Shown piece by piece: positions 25,401 through 32,325 of a stretch of 32,325 nucleotides of DNA. The position numbers and the translations under genes are program-made. How positions within the stretch are numbered: the first letter of the stretch is position 1; the number at the start of each line of letters is the position of its first letter. The notes beneath the pieces were generated by a model. The model was not told the DNA's origin. It ran no database searches and saw nothing but the letters and a program-made list of their open reading frames with translations. This stretch comes from an uncultured Saprospiraceae bacterium (lineage in GTDB: Bacteria > Bacteroidota > Bacteroidia > Chitinophagales > Saprospiraceae). The stretch is taken from assembly GCA_937974625.1 (NCBI GenBank), contig CALJVJ010000398.1:1-32325 (forward strand), read 5' to 3'.

Positions 25401-25720
25401 CGTCCCAACATTTTGCAAAATTAAAAGCATTAAAAAATAAATTAAAAGCTTTACAGACCCAACTTTGGGGAGACCCGATTCGCCAAGGTTTAGATGAATC
25501 AACCTTACCTTCTATTAGTGGTAGAGTAGGACAAGTCGCCTATGGGCATTGGGAAACTCGGCAAATGCCAACCAAAACTTTCCAAAAAAATATAGAAATA
25601 GCTACAGTTGATTTCACTCAATTTAAAAATGAATTCCAAGCTTATCTTGAAGACTTTGAAAAGTATGAAGCCGCCTTGGAAGCAGCAGGTGCACCCTATA
25701 CAAAAGGGAGAAAGTTTTAA
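22445..25720 (+). CDS. Secreted Asp-box (VPS10/sortilin-like) beta-propeller protein 1
   Basis: A 1,091-residue exported protein (signal about 1-25, ending FAQ). The first ~760 residues carry about ten Asp-box motifs (S-x-D/N-x-G-x-x-W), for example SKNGGKTWQQM, TVDGGKTWKLV, STNNGESWRQV, STDKGESWEKR, SEDGGQNWSKS and STNRGSSWQSI. This is the two-propeller sortilin/VPS10-type array. A FlgD/Ig-like beta domain follows (about 830-935: GLHRTNWDLKLPAP, APGKYSVELYME), then a helical C-terminal tail with coiled-coil character (about 945-1091). Automated annotation often calls these 'glycosyl hydrolase' or 'sialidase', but no sialidase catalytic set is visible. The molecular role is unknown; likely periplasmic or surface binding. 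The paralogue starts 21 bp downstream. Confidence 0.88.
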   Translation: MFNNKCLVIYIWMATFIFSFTDNFAQIENNQAITEAVNGLKLRSIGPALMGGRIADIAVSPSNSSTWYVAAGSGNLWKTSNSGITWQPIFDNQASYSIGTIAIDPNNTETVWVGTGENVSGRHVGWGDGVYKSKNGGKTWQQMGLAKSEHIGKILIDPRNSEVVLVAAEGPLWSSGGDRGVYKTVDGGKTWKLVLKIDENTGVTDIEFDPSNPDIVYAAAYQRRRHTWSLLSGGPQSGIYKSTNNGESWRQVTSGLPKGDMGKIGLAVTPANPNFVYATIEANNQEKGCYRSTDKGESWEKRSSYTSGGTGPHYYQEIEVSPENPELIYQMDVFIHVSKDGGKHFDYLGTGREKHSDNHALWIDPNNGQHLIAGTDAGLYESFDEGTKWRHFPNMPISQFYKLGLDNTEPFYNIVGGAQDLGTLIGPSRTMQVEGVRNQDWYVPLGADGYDSHFDPKDPNIAYIEIQGGLLHRYDRRSHEVLNIQPQSAPNDAPERWNWDSPILISPHNNNRIYFGSQRLWRSEDQGNAWTPISKDLTTNTNRYELELMDRVWSVDALYDNGAMSKYATLTSIAESPLKEGLLYTGSDDGLIQVSEDGGQNWSKSGALPKVPERSFINDIEASSHNENTVFAVADAHKFGDYQPYLFMSTNRGSSWQSIAGDLPKGTIVWVIKQDHKDENLLFIGTEYGLYFSYNKGVNWVKLKAGVPTIPFRDIELHERDDDIVGATFGRGFYVLDDYSALRNISEAAKASTNTLFSVRDAWWYIPAVPSQAKGMPTLGSTSYKAENPPFGAVFTYYLKDLPKSAKMERQSVEEKARKQNADAPFPGWEKLRSESSEGKPQVLLLIRDEAGNQVRWIEGVAKNGLHRTNWDLKLPAPHPISLTTPAFKPPWAGDAEGPLAAPGKYSVELYMEHNGALKAQGAPQSFTVKPVPTTTSDIDYKAVAAFQKKTSDLMRQISSAGRKTGEMNERLRFIEAALKATPKVTSQHFAKLKALKNKLKALQTQLWGDPIRQGLDESTLPSISGRVGQVAYGHWETRQMPTKTFQKNIEIATVDFTQFKNEFQAYLEDFEKYEAALEAAGAPYTKGRKF

Positions 25721-25741
25721 TAAAAATAGATAATCAAACCA

Positions 25742-28700
25742 ATGCGATTAAGCTTTATTTTTCTACTACTGTTTTTCTGCCCCTTAGCACAAGCTCAACA
25801 ACTTGACTTATCGAATTTTAAAAATTTGACTATAAGAAATGTTGGTCCTGCTAATATGAGTGGACGGATTACCGCTATTGATGCGGTTAATGAAAATCCC
25901 AATATTATATATTTGGGAGCTGCTTCTGGAGGTGTTTGGAAATCTGAAAATGGAGGAAGTGCTTGGAAACCAGTGTTTGATGAACAACCAACTCAAAATA
26001 TTGGTGCAGTCGCTATTCAGCAAGATAATCCTAGTGTAATTTGGGTAGGAACAGGAGAGGGAAACCCAAGAAATTCTATGAATTTGGGAATGGGTATATT
26101 TAAAAGTATGGATGGTGGGTTAACTTGGTCTCACCTTGGTCTGGAAACCACTAAAACCATTCATAGGATTATTATTCATCCTAACAACCCAGATATTGTT
26201 TACGTAGGTGCAATGGGAGACCCGTTTAATCCAAACGAAAATCGAGGCTTATATAAAACCGTCGATGGTGGACAGACTTGGGACAAGATACTTTACACCA
26301 ATACTCAATCAGGTATCGCAGATTTAGTGATTGACCCAACCAATCCCAATAAATTAATAGCGGCTGTTTACGAACATCGAAGAACACCATATTCCTTTAC
26401 TTCTGGTGGCACAGGTTCTGGGCTATTTATGACACATGATGGTGGAAAAAATTGGAAAAGATACACAGCCAAAGACGGGCTACCATCGGGGGAACTAGGC
26501 AGAATAGGATTAGCAATTGCCCCATCTAATCCAAATCGAATTTATGCTAAAGTAGAAGCCATACAGAATGCGTTGTATAGAAGTGATAATGGAGGAATCA
26601 GTTGGTATAAAATCAATGACAATCCGAAGTTTACCAATAATCGCCCTTTTTATTTTCAAGAATTGGCGGTTGATTCTAAAGACCCCAATAGGCTCTATAA
26701 TATTTATCAGCCATTGACGCTAAGTTATGATGGTGGTAAAACCTTTGACCCCGTCCCTATGATTCCTGCGGATGAGACTAAAGGCGTCCATGCCGATTTT
26801 CATGCCTTTTGGATGAACCCCCATGACCCTAAACATTTTATTATTGGTGGAGATGGCGGCATAGGCATAACTCGAGACCACGGTAACAGTTGGTACTTTC
26901 CAGAAAGCATCCCTGTTGCTCAATTTTATCAAATTAATGCGGACAATGACCAACCTTATAATGTCTATGGAGGCATGCAGGACAATGGAAACTGGTCTGG
27001 CCCTGCTTATACTTGGAAACGAGGGGGAATTCGAACCTTATATTGGCAATATTTAGTGGGTGGAGATGGATTCTATATTGAACCAGATTTAGATAATTCT
27101 CGCTTTGGTTATGGTACTTCCCAAAATGGAGATTTATACCGCTATGATAAGTTAACAGGTTATTATAGTAGTATCAAACCCCGTTCAAATCAGCTCGGAG
27201 CAACTTTACGTTTTAACTGGAATGCGGCTTTTGCCAAAGACCCTTTTGATAAAAATGGTGCTTATTATGGTTCCCAATTCGTGCATAAAACAACAGATAA
27301 AGGAGCTAGTTGGACCACCATTTCACCAGATTTGTCTACCAATAATCCAGTCCATCAAAAAGGGGATTATGGAGGACTCACTTTGGATATTTCAGGAGCG
27401 GAAAACTATAATAGTATTTTGACAATAGCACCTAGTTCCATTGAGAAAGCTGTTATTTGGGCAGGTACAGATGATGGGCAATTACAGTTAACAAAAAATG
27501 GCGGAAAGACTTGGGATAATCTGACTAAAAACATTAAAGGATTGCCTCATGAAGCTTGGATAGCTAAAATCCAAGCCAGTCGATTTGAAGCAGGTGGGGC
27601 TTGGGTGGTTGTCAATAATTACCGAAAAGGAGATTACCAACCTTATCTTTTTAAAACCAGCGACTACGGAAAAACTTGGAAAAGGATGGCGGATGAAACC
27701 AAAGTTAAAGGGTATGCACTATCAGTTGTTCAAGATTTAAAAGTGCCCAATTTAGTGTTTCTAGGGACAGAAAATGGTTTATGGATAAGTATTGATGAAG
27801 GAAACAATTGGGTTCAATTTAAAAATGGTTTTCCATCAGTTTCTACCATGGACCTTAAAATTCAAGAAAGTGAATCTGCCCTTATAGTCGGTACTTTTGG
27901 TAGAGCTATTTGGATTTTAGATGATTTAAAGGTCCTTCGTGCAGCTGCTAGTGGAGAGTTTATAAATGGATTAACAGCTTTATCCATGAATGCTGCTGTA
28001 CAAGTAAAAGGCTTATTTATCAACCCGCCTGGCAATATTTGGACGGGCTTCAATACAACCTTTGAAGGGGAAAATAAAGTTTTTCAGAAAGTAAAAATTC
28101 CCTATTATTTAAAAACAAAAAAGAAGTCGACTACTAAGATATTCGCACAGGTCTATAATGACCAAAATCAACTAATCAATAGGGTAGAGGCAACACCCAC
28201 TGAAATTGGATTAAATTATTTGATTTGGAAATTAGATGAACAATCTACGAATTTACCAGGGGCATGGATACACGACTTTTCTAGGGGCATACCTGTATTA
28301 CCAGGAAACTATAAAATTATTTTACAAACAGAAGAATCTATAGATTCAACCAATGTTCAGGTTATAGCTGACCCTCGGTTTGAGTTAGCTCCAGAGATAG
28401 ATAAACAACTCTATGCTTACCAAAAAGGAGTAGATTTGCAAGTAGAGAAATTGAGCAGTTTATTGAAAATAATAGACCAAAAACAAGTTGGTTTATCAAA
28501 ATTAGAAAAGCAATTAAAAACACTGAAATACGACCCGAAAGGAATGCTTTTTACAGAAGTAAAACAATTACAAACAAAACTCCAAACTTTAAAAGCAACA
28601 GGACAAACACCAAGACCCCAAAGACAATTAGGCGCTTGGCAAACTACTGAAATAACCCCTTATTCAAAAGTAAAAGAGGTTCAACAAATAGCAATGTCCA

Positions 28701-28864
28701 GAACAAGACCTGTTTCTCAACAAGAAAAGCAATTATTGGACCAAGCTAGTCAATTGGTACAAGCATTTGAAGAAAAAACCAACCAGTTTTTAGTCAATGA
28801 TTGGCAACTTTTCCTTAAAAAGGTCAAGGAAGCAGAAATTAATTGGGTAGCAATTTTAGAATAA
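25742..28864 (+). CDS. Secreted Asp-box (VPS10/sortilin-like) beta-propeller protein 2
   Basis: A 1,040-residue paralogue of the preceding protein, co-directional with 21 bp between them, so almost certainly co-transcribed. Signal peptide about 1-18 (ends AQAQ). The opening LTIRNVGPANMSGRITAIDAV parallels LKLRSIGPALMGGRIADIAV of its neighbour. About eleven Asp boxes are visible (SENGGSAWKPV, SMDGGLTWSHL, TVDGGQTWDKI, THDGGKNWKRY, SDNGGISWYKI, TTDKGASWTTI, TKNGGKTWDNL, TSDYGKTWKRM and others). An Ig-like segment (about 770-890) and a coiled-coil-like C-terminus (about 895-1040) follow. The shared order of all parts points to tandem duplication followed by strong divergence. The gene ends 6 bp from the convergent metallophosphoesterase gene. 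Function is unknown. Confidence 0.88.
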   Translation: MRLSFIFLLLFFCPLAQAQQLDLSNFKNLTIRNVGPANMSGRITAIDAVNENPNIIYLGAASGGVWKSENGGSAWKPVFDEQPTQNIGAVAIQQDNPSVIWVGTGEGNPRNSMNLGMGIFKSMDGGLTWSHLGLETTKTIHRIIIHPNNPDIVYVGAMGDPFNPNENRGLYKTVDGGQTWDKILYTNTQSGIADLVIDPTNPNKLIAAVYEHRRTPYSFTSGGTGSGLFMTHDGGKNWKRYTAKDGLPSGELGRIGLAIAPSNPNRIYAKVEAIQNALYRSDNGGISWYKINDNPKFTNNRPFYFQELAVDSKDPNRLYNIYQPLTLSYDGGKTFDPVPMIPADETKGVHADFHAFWMNPHDPKHFIIGGDGGIGITRDHGNSWYFPESIPVAQFYQINADNDQPYNVYGGMQDNGNWSGPAYTWKRGGIRTLYWQYLVGGDGFYIEPDLDNSRFGYGTSQNGDLYRYDKLTGYYSSIKPRSNQLGATLRFNWNAAFAKDPFDKNGAYYGSQFVHKTTDKGASWTTISPDLSTNNPVHQKGDYGGLTLDISGAENYNSILTIAPSSIEKAVIWAGTDDGQLQLTKNGGKTWDNLTKNIKGLPHEAWIAKIQASRFEAGGAWVVVNNYRKGDYQPYLFKTSDYGKTWKRMADETKVKGYALSVVQDLKVPNLVFLGTENGLWISIDEGNNWVQFKNGFPSVSTMDLKIQESESALIVGTFGRAIWILDDLKVLRAAASGEFINGLTALSMNAAVQVKGLFINPPGNIWTGFNTTFEGENKVFQKVKIPYYLKTKKKSTTKIFAQVYNDQNQLINRVEATPTEIGLNYLIWKLDEQSTNLPGAWIHDFSRGIPVLPGNYKIILQTEESIDSTNVQVIADPRFELAPEIDKQLYAYQKGVDLQVEKLSSLLKIIDQKQVGLSKLEKQLKTLKYDPKGMLFTEVKQLQTKLQTLKATGQTPRPQRQLGAWQTTEITPYSKVKEVQQIAMSRTRPVSQQEKQLLDQASQLVQAFEEKTNQFLVNDWQLFLKKVKEAEINWVAILE

Positions 28865-28870
28865 GGAACT

Positions 28871-29890
28871 CTAAAAAAATAATTTTTTATCCTGCTCATC
28901 CATAGGTAAGAAGCTAATATCCAAATAGCCGCCACTTGCATTGTCATCAGCAACTATTTGAGGTTTACCTTTAATCATTTCAATAGAGCTTTGATGGATG
29001 TGTCCAGCAAAAATGCCTAATAAGTTTGGGGCATTAAATACTTTTTTATGAAAATTAAGGGTTGTTTTAGTATGTCCACTTTCTGGCCATTTCGGGCGTC
29101 TTTCTAATTCAAAATTTCGGTCTGTATCCGCCCTCCAATTAGGGTTTCCGCAACCAAAAGAAATCTTCTTTCCAGGCGCATACATAGGAATATGAACCAA
29201 TAGGACTAAAGGTAATCCACTTGCAACGTGTTCTTCAAAAAAAGCTAATTGCGCAGCATTAATTTGATAGGTCGAATTATCAATAGCTAAAAATCGAATT
29301 CCTTTGATGTCATATGCTGCCATTAAAGGATTATTTCCTTGATAAAGGGGCAGTAATCGCTTTTCAATCCACGTATCCCGCAATGATTCCAAGGGTCCTT
29401 CCATCCCTTCATAATGCCAATCGTGATTTCCTGCTATATAAATGTAGGGGATTCCTGTTTCCTTCAATTTTGAAAGTACCCATTCTATTCCTGCTTCCGA
29501 TGGAAAACTAAAAATATCCCCAATCAAGGTAATCACATCCGCATTTGTTTCCTTTGCAAATGCAAGGGTATGTTCAAAGGCTTCAGCTGGATTCGTTTTT
29601 GTTCCTGTTTGAAAATGGTTCGTTTGGTTATAAGCCTTTGCCATTCGATTGCTATAGGTTTGATAGGGAATACCTCTTTCATCATCCATAAACAAGTGTG
29701 TATCAGCTATATGAACTACCTTAATGGACGCTTTAATCACCTCGACATGAAAGAATACTTTTTGCTGGTCCAAAGTAGCACAAACCTTAATAGGTTGATT
29801 AATTTTCTTATTTGTTGCACAAGCACTTGTTGCAAGTCCTAGTCCTGTTAAAGCGGTAGTAGTTTTTGTAAAGAATGAACGCCGTTTCAT
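28871..29890 (-). CDS. Calcineurin-like metallophosphoesterase, exported
   Basis: A 339-residue protein with a basic, Tat-like N-terminus (MKRRSFF) and lipobox-like ATSAC at Cys24. All five metal-site motifs of the calcineurin-like phosphoesterase family are present: DTH (63-65), GD (124-125), GNHD (154-157), a conserved VHIPM and the C-terminal GHIH. The enzyme should hydrolyse a phosphomonoester or diester in the periplasm with two metals; the substrate is not readable. The gene is convergent with the Asp-box pair, with a 6-bp gap, and upstream of it lies the 341-bp interval divergent to kdgK. Confidence 0.92.
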   Translation of the reverse strand: MKRRSFFTKTTTALTGLGLATSACATNKKINQPIKVCATLDQQKVFFHVEVIKASIKVVHIADTHLFMDDERGIPYQTYSNRMAKAYNQTNHFQTGTKTNPAEAFEHTLAFAKETNADVITLIGDIFSFPSEAGIEWVLSKLKETGIPYIYIAGNHDWHYEGMEGPLESLRDTWIEKRLLPLYQGNNPLMAAYDIKGIRFLAIDNSTYQINAAQLAFFEEHVASGLPLVLLVHIPMYAPGKKISFGCGNPNWRADTDRNFELERRPKWPESGHTKTTLNFHKKVFNAPNLLGIFAGHIHQSSIEMIKGKPQIVADDNASGGYLDISFLPMDEQDKKLFF

Positions 29891-30011
29891 ATCGATATGG
29901 TTAGTTTTAGAAATAATTTTTTAAATAAAAAGAGCCTACTTAAATAAAGGTAATATAAAGCTTTTCATTTTCACTAGTAGTAGAAAATTAAATATAATCC
30001 TCATTTATTGA

Positions 30012-30019
30012 TATCTTTG
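30012..30019 (+). promoter_or_regulatory. -7 box (TATCTTTG) for kdgK-eda
   Basis: An exact TAnnTTTG match. It would leave a long leader of about 200 nt before the GTG start at 30232, which includes the 30094-30124 inverted repeat. No good -33 element was found. Confidence 0.35.
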
Positions 30020-30093
30020 ATGGCATCATTTCAGTAGGTCACATACGTTATTTAAAAGGATTAGGTCAAAAAGTTTCGTTACGCAGGGACTAG

Positions 30094-30124
30094 GGATTAT
30101 GGCTTGAACCAATAGGTATAATCC
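30094..30124 (+). other. Inverted repeat in the kdgK leader
   Basis: GGATTAT and ATAATCC form a perfect 7-bp stem with a 17-nt loop, about 110 bp before kdgK. It could be a leader hairpin or a spaced operator. Confidence 0.3.
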
Positions 30125-30231
30125 AATCCTTAATCACCAATCATTTTTATAAAAATGAAGACTACTACTAAATGGAATATTTTAAGTAGATTTAATTTTT
30201 CGTATATCCACCAAATTAAAAATAGACCTTA

Positions 30232-31251
30232 GTGAATCAGACAATAGTAGGTTACGGTGAGCTTTTATTACGTTTATCCCCCATAGAACATGGAAATTTA
30301 ATCGAGCAGACAGCCTCATTGAAAATGGAGTTTGCTGGAGCAGAGGCCAATATTATAGCGGATTTAGCTTTGTTAGGTCATGCTACCTCCTTTACAACTG
30401 CGTTACCGAATAATCCTGTTGGACGTTCAGCCAATCAATTTCTACAAAAAAATGGTATTAAAACCCATAATATTATATGGGATGAAGGTAGAGTAGGAGC
30501 TTACTATATCGAACATGGCACCTCTATTCGTGGGACTAGAGTGACTTATGACCGAGCAAATTCTTCCATCTGCAACCATCCTATCCGTGCAGAAAAATGG
30601 TCAACTATTTTTGAAAAAACCTCCTATTTTATTTTGACAGGAATTACTCCTTCCTTGTCTCAAATTTGTCGAGATAATATTCGTATAGCTTTGCCTATTG
30701 CTAAAGAAAAGGGAGTGAAAGTAGTATTTGATTTAAATTATCGACGAACGCTTTGGTCTACAGCAGCAGCTCGTACATCTTTTGAAAGTATCTTACCTTT
30801 TGTGGATATTTTGATTGGCAATACAGGGTCAGCTTATGATGTTTTTGGTATTCAAACCGATAAAGTAGAGGATTATTCAAGTTTGGAAAAAGCTAGTCAA
30901 CAAGCTGCTGAGCAACTAGAAAAACTAGGCAATTTCGAATGGATAGGGATGACTTTACGCTTACAAAAAAGTGCCAACAAGCATTTACTAGGAGGCATTA
31001 TAAAAAAAGAAAATTATTGTTTTAGCAAACCAATCGACGTTAAAGTGGTGGACCGATTAGGTGGTGGTGACGCTTTTGCAGCTGCGATGCTGCACGGTAT
31101 TATTAGAGATTGGCCCTTGGAGGAAATCGTTAATTTTGGAACTGCTGCTTTTGGAGCAACCCAGACTATTCAAGGAGATATTAATTATCTAACAGAGGAA
31201 GAATTATTAAGCATTGCCTCAGGTAATTTAAAAGGCTACGTAAAAAGATAA
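30232..31251 (+). CDS. kdgK: 2-keto-3-deoxygluconate kinase (PfkB family)
   Basis: A 339-residue PfkB-type sugar kinase. It phosphorylates 2-keto-3-deoxygluconate to the 6-phospho form in the cytoplasm, the step before Eda in hexuronate breakdown. The N-terminus IVGYGELLLRLSP and FAGAEANIIADLALLG (substrate side), RGTRVTYDRANSS (100-112), VVFDLNYR (164-171) and the ATP/catalytic signature DRLGGGDAFAAAMLHG with base Asp280 (274-289) are characteristic of bacterial KdgK. The start is GTG at 30232: an in-frame stop at 30223-30225 excludes anything longer, and the alignment needs residues from about 4 onward. eda follows after 3 bp, clearly one operon. Confidence 0.93.
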   Translation: MNQTIVGYGELLLRLSPIEHGNLIEQTASLKMEFAGAEANIIADLALLGHATSFTTALPNNPVGRSANQFLQKNGIKTHNIIWDEGRVGAYYIEHGTSIRGTRVTYDRANSSICNHPIRAEKWSTIFEKTSYFILTGITPSLSQICRDNIRIALPIAKEKGVKVVFDLNYRRTLWSTAAARTSFESILPFVDILIGNTGSAYDVFGIQTDKVEDYSSLEKASQQAAEQLEKLGNFEWIGMTLRLQKSANKHLLGGIIKKENYCFSKPIDVKVVDRLGGGDAFAAAMLHGIIRDWPLEEIVNFGTAAFGATQTIQGDINYLTEEELLSIASGNLKGYVKR

Positions 31252-31254
31252 AAC

Positions 31255-31881
31255 ATGACTAAAGAAGAAATTCTAGCGGCATTGAAGGCTACAAAAATCG
31301 TGGCAATTATTCGATTAGCCACTTCTAAACATGTGTTTGACACAGCTATTGCATTGAAAAAAGGTGGCGTCTCAGCAATAGAAGTAACTATGGGAACGCC
31401 CAATGCTTTAGGAGAAATTAGGAAGTTGGCTCAACAGGAAGGTATCTTACCAGGTGTAGGTTCTGTTGTGGATGCAAAAACAACAGCGCAAGCGATTCAA
31501 GCAGGTGCTCAATACATAGTTACACCTGTGAGCAAAAAAGAGATAATTGATGTCGCTCATGCCTATGGTAAGCCTGTTCTCTCGGGCGCATTGACACCCA
31601 AAGAGATTTTACAAGCCTACGAATGGGGGGCAGATATCATTAAACTATTTCCCGCTGCTACTTTTGGCTTACCATATTTTAAAGCTGTAAAAGCACCAAT
31701 GCCTTATATCCCAATTATGCCCACTGGAGGTATTACTATAGAAAATGCAGCAGAATGGATTCAGAGTGGGGCAGAATGTTTAGGCGTAGGCAGCACGTTG
31801 GTCAATAAAAAATTGATAAATAGTCAAGACTTTGGAGCCATTACTTTGCTGGCAAAGCGGATGCAGGCAGAACTTAATTAG
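31255..31881 (+). CDS. eda: KDPG/KHG aldolase
   Basis: A 208-residue class I aldolase that splits 2-keto-3-deoxy-6-phosphogluconate into pyruvate and glyceraldehyde 3-phosphate. Catalytic features are Glu43 in AIEVTMGTP and the Schiff-base Lys130 in ADIIKLFPA; GVGSV (67-71), VTPVS (89-93) and MPTGGI (155-160) are also in place. Length is normal. It follows kdgK with a 3-bp gap, giving the last two steps of hexuronate degradation in one transcript. The last codons (AAC-TTA-AT region, 31868-31881) coincide in another frame with the N-box of a histidine-kinase relic, so the final few residues and the TAG stop may derive from that DNA rather than from the ancestral eda. Confidence 0.95.
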   Translation: MTKEEILAALKATKIVAIIRLATSKHVFDTAIALKKGGVSAIEVTMGTPNALGEIRKLAQQEGILPGVGSVVDAKTTAQAIQAGAQYIVTPVSKKEIIDVAHAYGKPVLSGALTPKEILQAYEWGADIIKLFPAATFGLPYFKAVKAPMPYIPIMPTGGITIENAAEWIQSGAECLGVGSTLVNKKLINSQDFGAITLLAKRMQAELN

Positions 31882-32120
31882 CAATGCCATTAAATTATAC
31901 AAGCATGAATTCCCGCTAATTACCATTTCTTTAAAAGATAATTCAGCCGATTTTTGGCAATTCTCTGTAAAAGATAATGGCACTTTGCGAGAAAATAATT
32001 CATCGGCATGGCGGAAAGATATGGCTAGAATCTGAGGAAGGGGAGGGGACTACTTTTTATTTTACGATTAGTAAGCAACTTAAAATGAATCCTGTTAAGG
32101 AATTAGTGACAATGGCTTAG
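31868..32120 (+). pseudogene. Sensor histidine kinase remnant (HATPase domain, internally deleted and frameshifted)
   Basis: Two pieces of a histidine-kinase ATP-binding domain lie in different frames. Piece one, in the frame of 31868, reads QNLISNAIKLYKHEFPL... then WQFSVKDNGT, which is the N-box and the start of the G1 box (DxG). Piece two, in the frame of 31983, reads LCEKIIHRHGGKIWLE, then SEEGEGTTFYFTISK and a short tail to TAG at 32118-32120. This is the normal end of such kinases. Between them, near 31978-31985, the rest of G1, the F-box and the G2 box are missing, an estimated 30-40 codons, and the frame shifts. Everything upstream of the N-box (sensor, dimerisation/His region) is also absent, replaced by eda. 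It cannot make a working kinase. Confidence 0.8.
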
Positions 32121-32325
32121 GTTTTTTGAGAAACAATAATAAACCATTGTAAGTCAATTGTTCGATTGGTAGGGTAGGAGGCAAGAGATAAATCAAAAAC
32201 TTGTCTATTTGTTGCACTAGTTGTTTTAACGTGCTTTTTCTGAAGCTTTATGAGTGAGGTTTTTTCTGAGCGTCCAGCAGATTATTTTTATAGAATTAAG
32301 GTCTGTAATTTGGGTAATTCATTTT
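32121..32325. other. Right-end intergenic sequence
   Basis: No supported gene. A reading frame opens at ATG 32250 and is still open at the window edge (25 codons), which is too short to judge. Several short ATTGT/ACAAT inverted motifs lie at about 32140-32170. Confidence 0.3.

Larger units (their letters stand above)
29891..30231. other. 341-bp divergent intergenic region upstream of kdgK
   Basis: It contains the promoters for the metallophosphoesterase (-) and kdgK-eda (+). Visible elements are a TATCTTTG box at 30012-30019, an inverted repeat GGATTAT / ATAATCC at 30094-30124, and an AATCACCAATCA-type short repeat resembling those around dctQ-dctM. No gene was seen. Confidence 0.6.

Noticed and set aside
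10296..28864. Sialic acid catabolism suggested by a sialate-O-acetylesterase-type enzyme plus Asp-box 'sialidase-like' proteins
   Set aside because: No NanA, NanE, NanK or sialic acid transporter is present, and the Asp-box proteins show repeats but no sialidase catalytic residues. kdgK-eda and CE15 point to uronates instead.
22445..28864. Internal DNA repeats such as GGTGGAAAAACATGG in the two large genes
   Set aside because: They encode Asp-box blades (GGKTW) of propellers and are explained by protein repeats, not a separate DNA element.
32250..32325. Reading frame starting MSEVFSERPADYFYRIK and open at the right edge
   Set aside because: Only 25 codons are visible; an open frame of this length is expected by chance and no family is recognisable.
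1..32325. CRISPR arrays, tRNA/rRNA genes, IS elements, integrases or phage genes
   Set aside because: Looked for and not seen: no direct-repeat/spacer pattern, no tRNA-like cloverleaf noticed, no transposase or integrase reading frame.

Overview
The window is a stretch of a Bacteroidota chromosome, most likely from the Saprospiria/Saprospiraceae side of the phylum. The evidence is a SusC/SusD outer-membrane pair, many N-terminal lipoprotein and Sec signals, A/T-rich intergenic DNA with several TAnnTTTG-type -7 boxes, a PVC-type cytochrome lipoprotein, giant Asp-box propeller proteins and the start of an LRR protein with the 'ALVAxYxATNGPNWT' opening. No rRNA, tRNA, CRISPR array or complete mobile element was seen.

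Layout. 1-176 (-) is the cut-off start of a secreted LRR-type protein. 269-6467 (-) is a susC-susD-lipoprotein operon ending in a hairpin near 214-246. From a divergent promoter region, a Tat/lipoprotein Gfo/Idh/MocA oxidoreductase follows (6770-8173, +), then an A/T-rich thioredoxin-fold protein without its active-site cysteines (8554-9837, +) and a sialate-O-acetylesterase-type SGNH esterase (10296-11834, +). A membrane-anchored propeller with a poly-His segment (11902-13080, -) is divergent from a TRAP transporter dctP-dctQ-dctM (13276-16209, +). A CE15 glucuronoyl-esterase-like hydrolase (16415-17698, -) is divergent from a Crp/Fnr-type regulator (17873-18448, +). Then come a GDPD-like protein lacking its first catalytic His (18618-19505, +), a PVC-type cytochrome c lipoprotein (19569-22190, -), two tandem ~1,050-residue Asp-box propeller proteins (22445-28864, +), a metallophosphoesterase (28871-29890, -) and kdgK-eda (30232-31881, +). 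The right edge holds the deleted, frameshifted remnant of a sensor histidine kinase joined to the eda 3' end.

How it may fit together (inference). SusCD would import acidic, acetylated oligosaccharides. The SGNH and CE15 enzymes would remove acetyl and glucuronoyl ester decorations. The TRAP system would bring a uronate or similar acid across the inner membrane, and KdgK plus Eda would turn 2-keto-3-deoxygluconate into pyruvate and glyceraldehyde 3-phosphate. This suggests a hexuronate or glucuronoxylan-type utilisation region. The isomerase/dehydratase steps and any glycoside hydrolase or lyase are absent from this window.

The most noteworthy non-gene signals are a 37-bp near-identical element upstream of both dctP and the Crp-like gene (a candidate shared operator), a 13-bp inverted repeat bracketing the Crp-like gene, an operator-like palindrome in the susC/oxidoreductase divergent region, and the histidine-kinase relic whose DNA supplies the eda stop codon.
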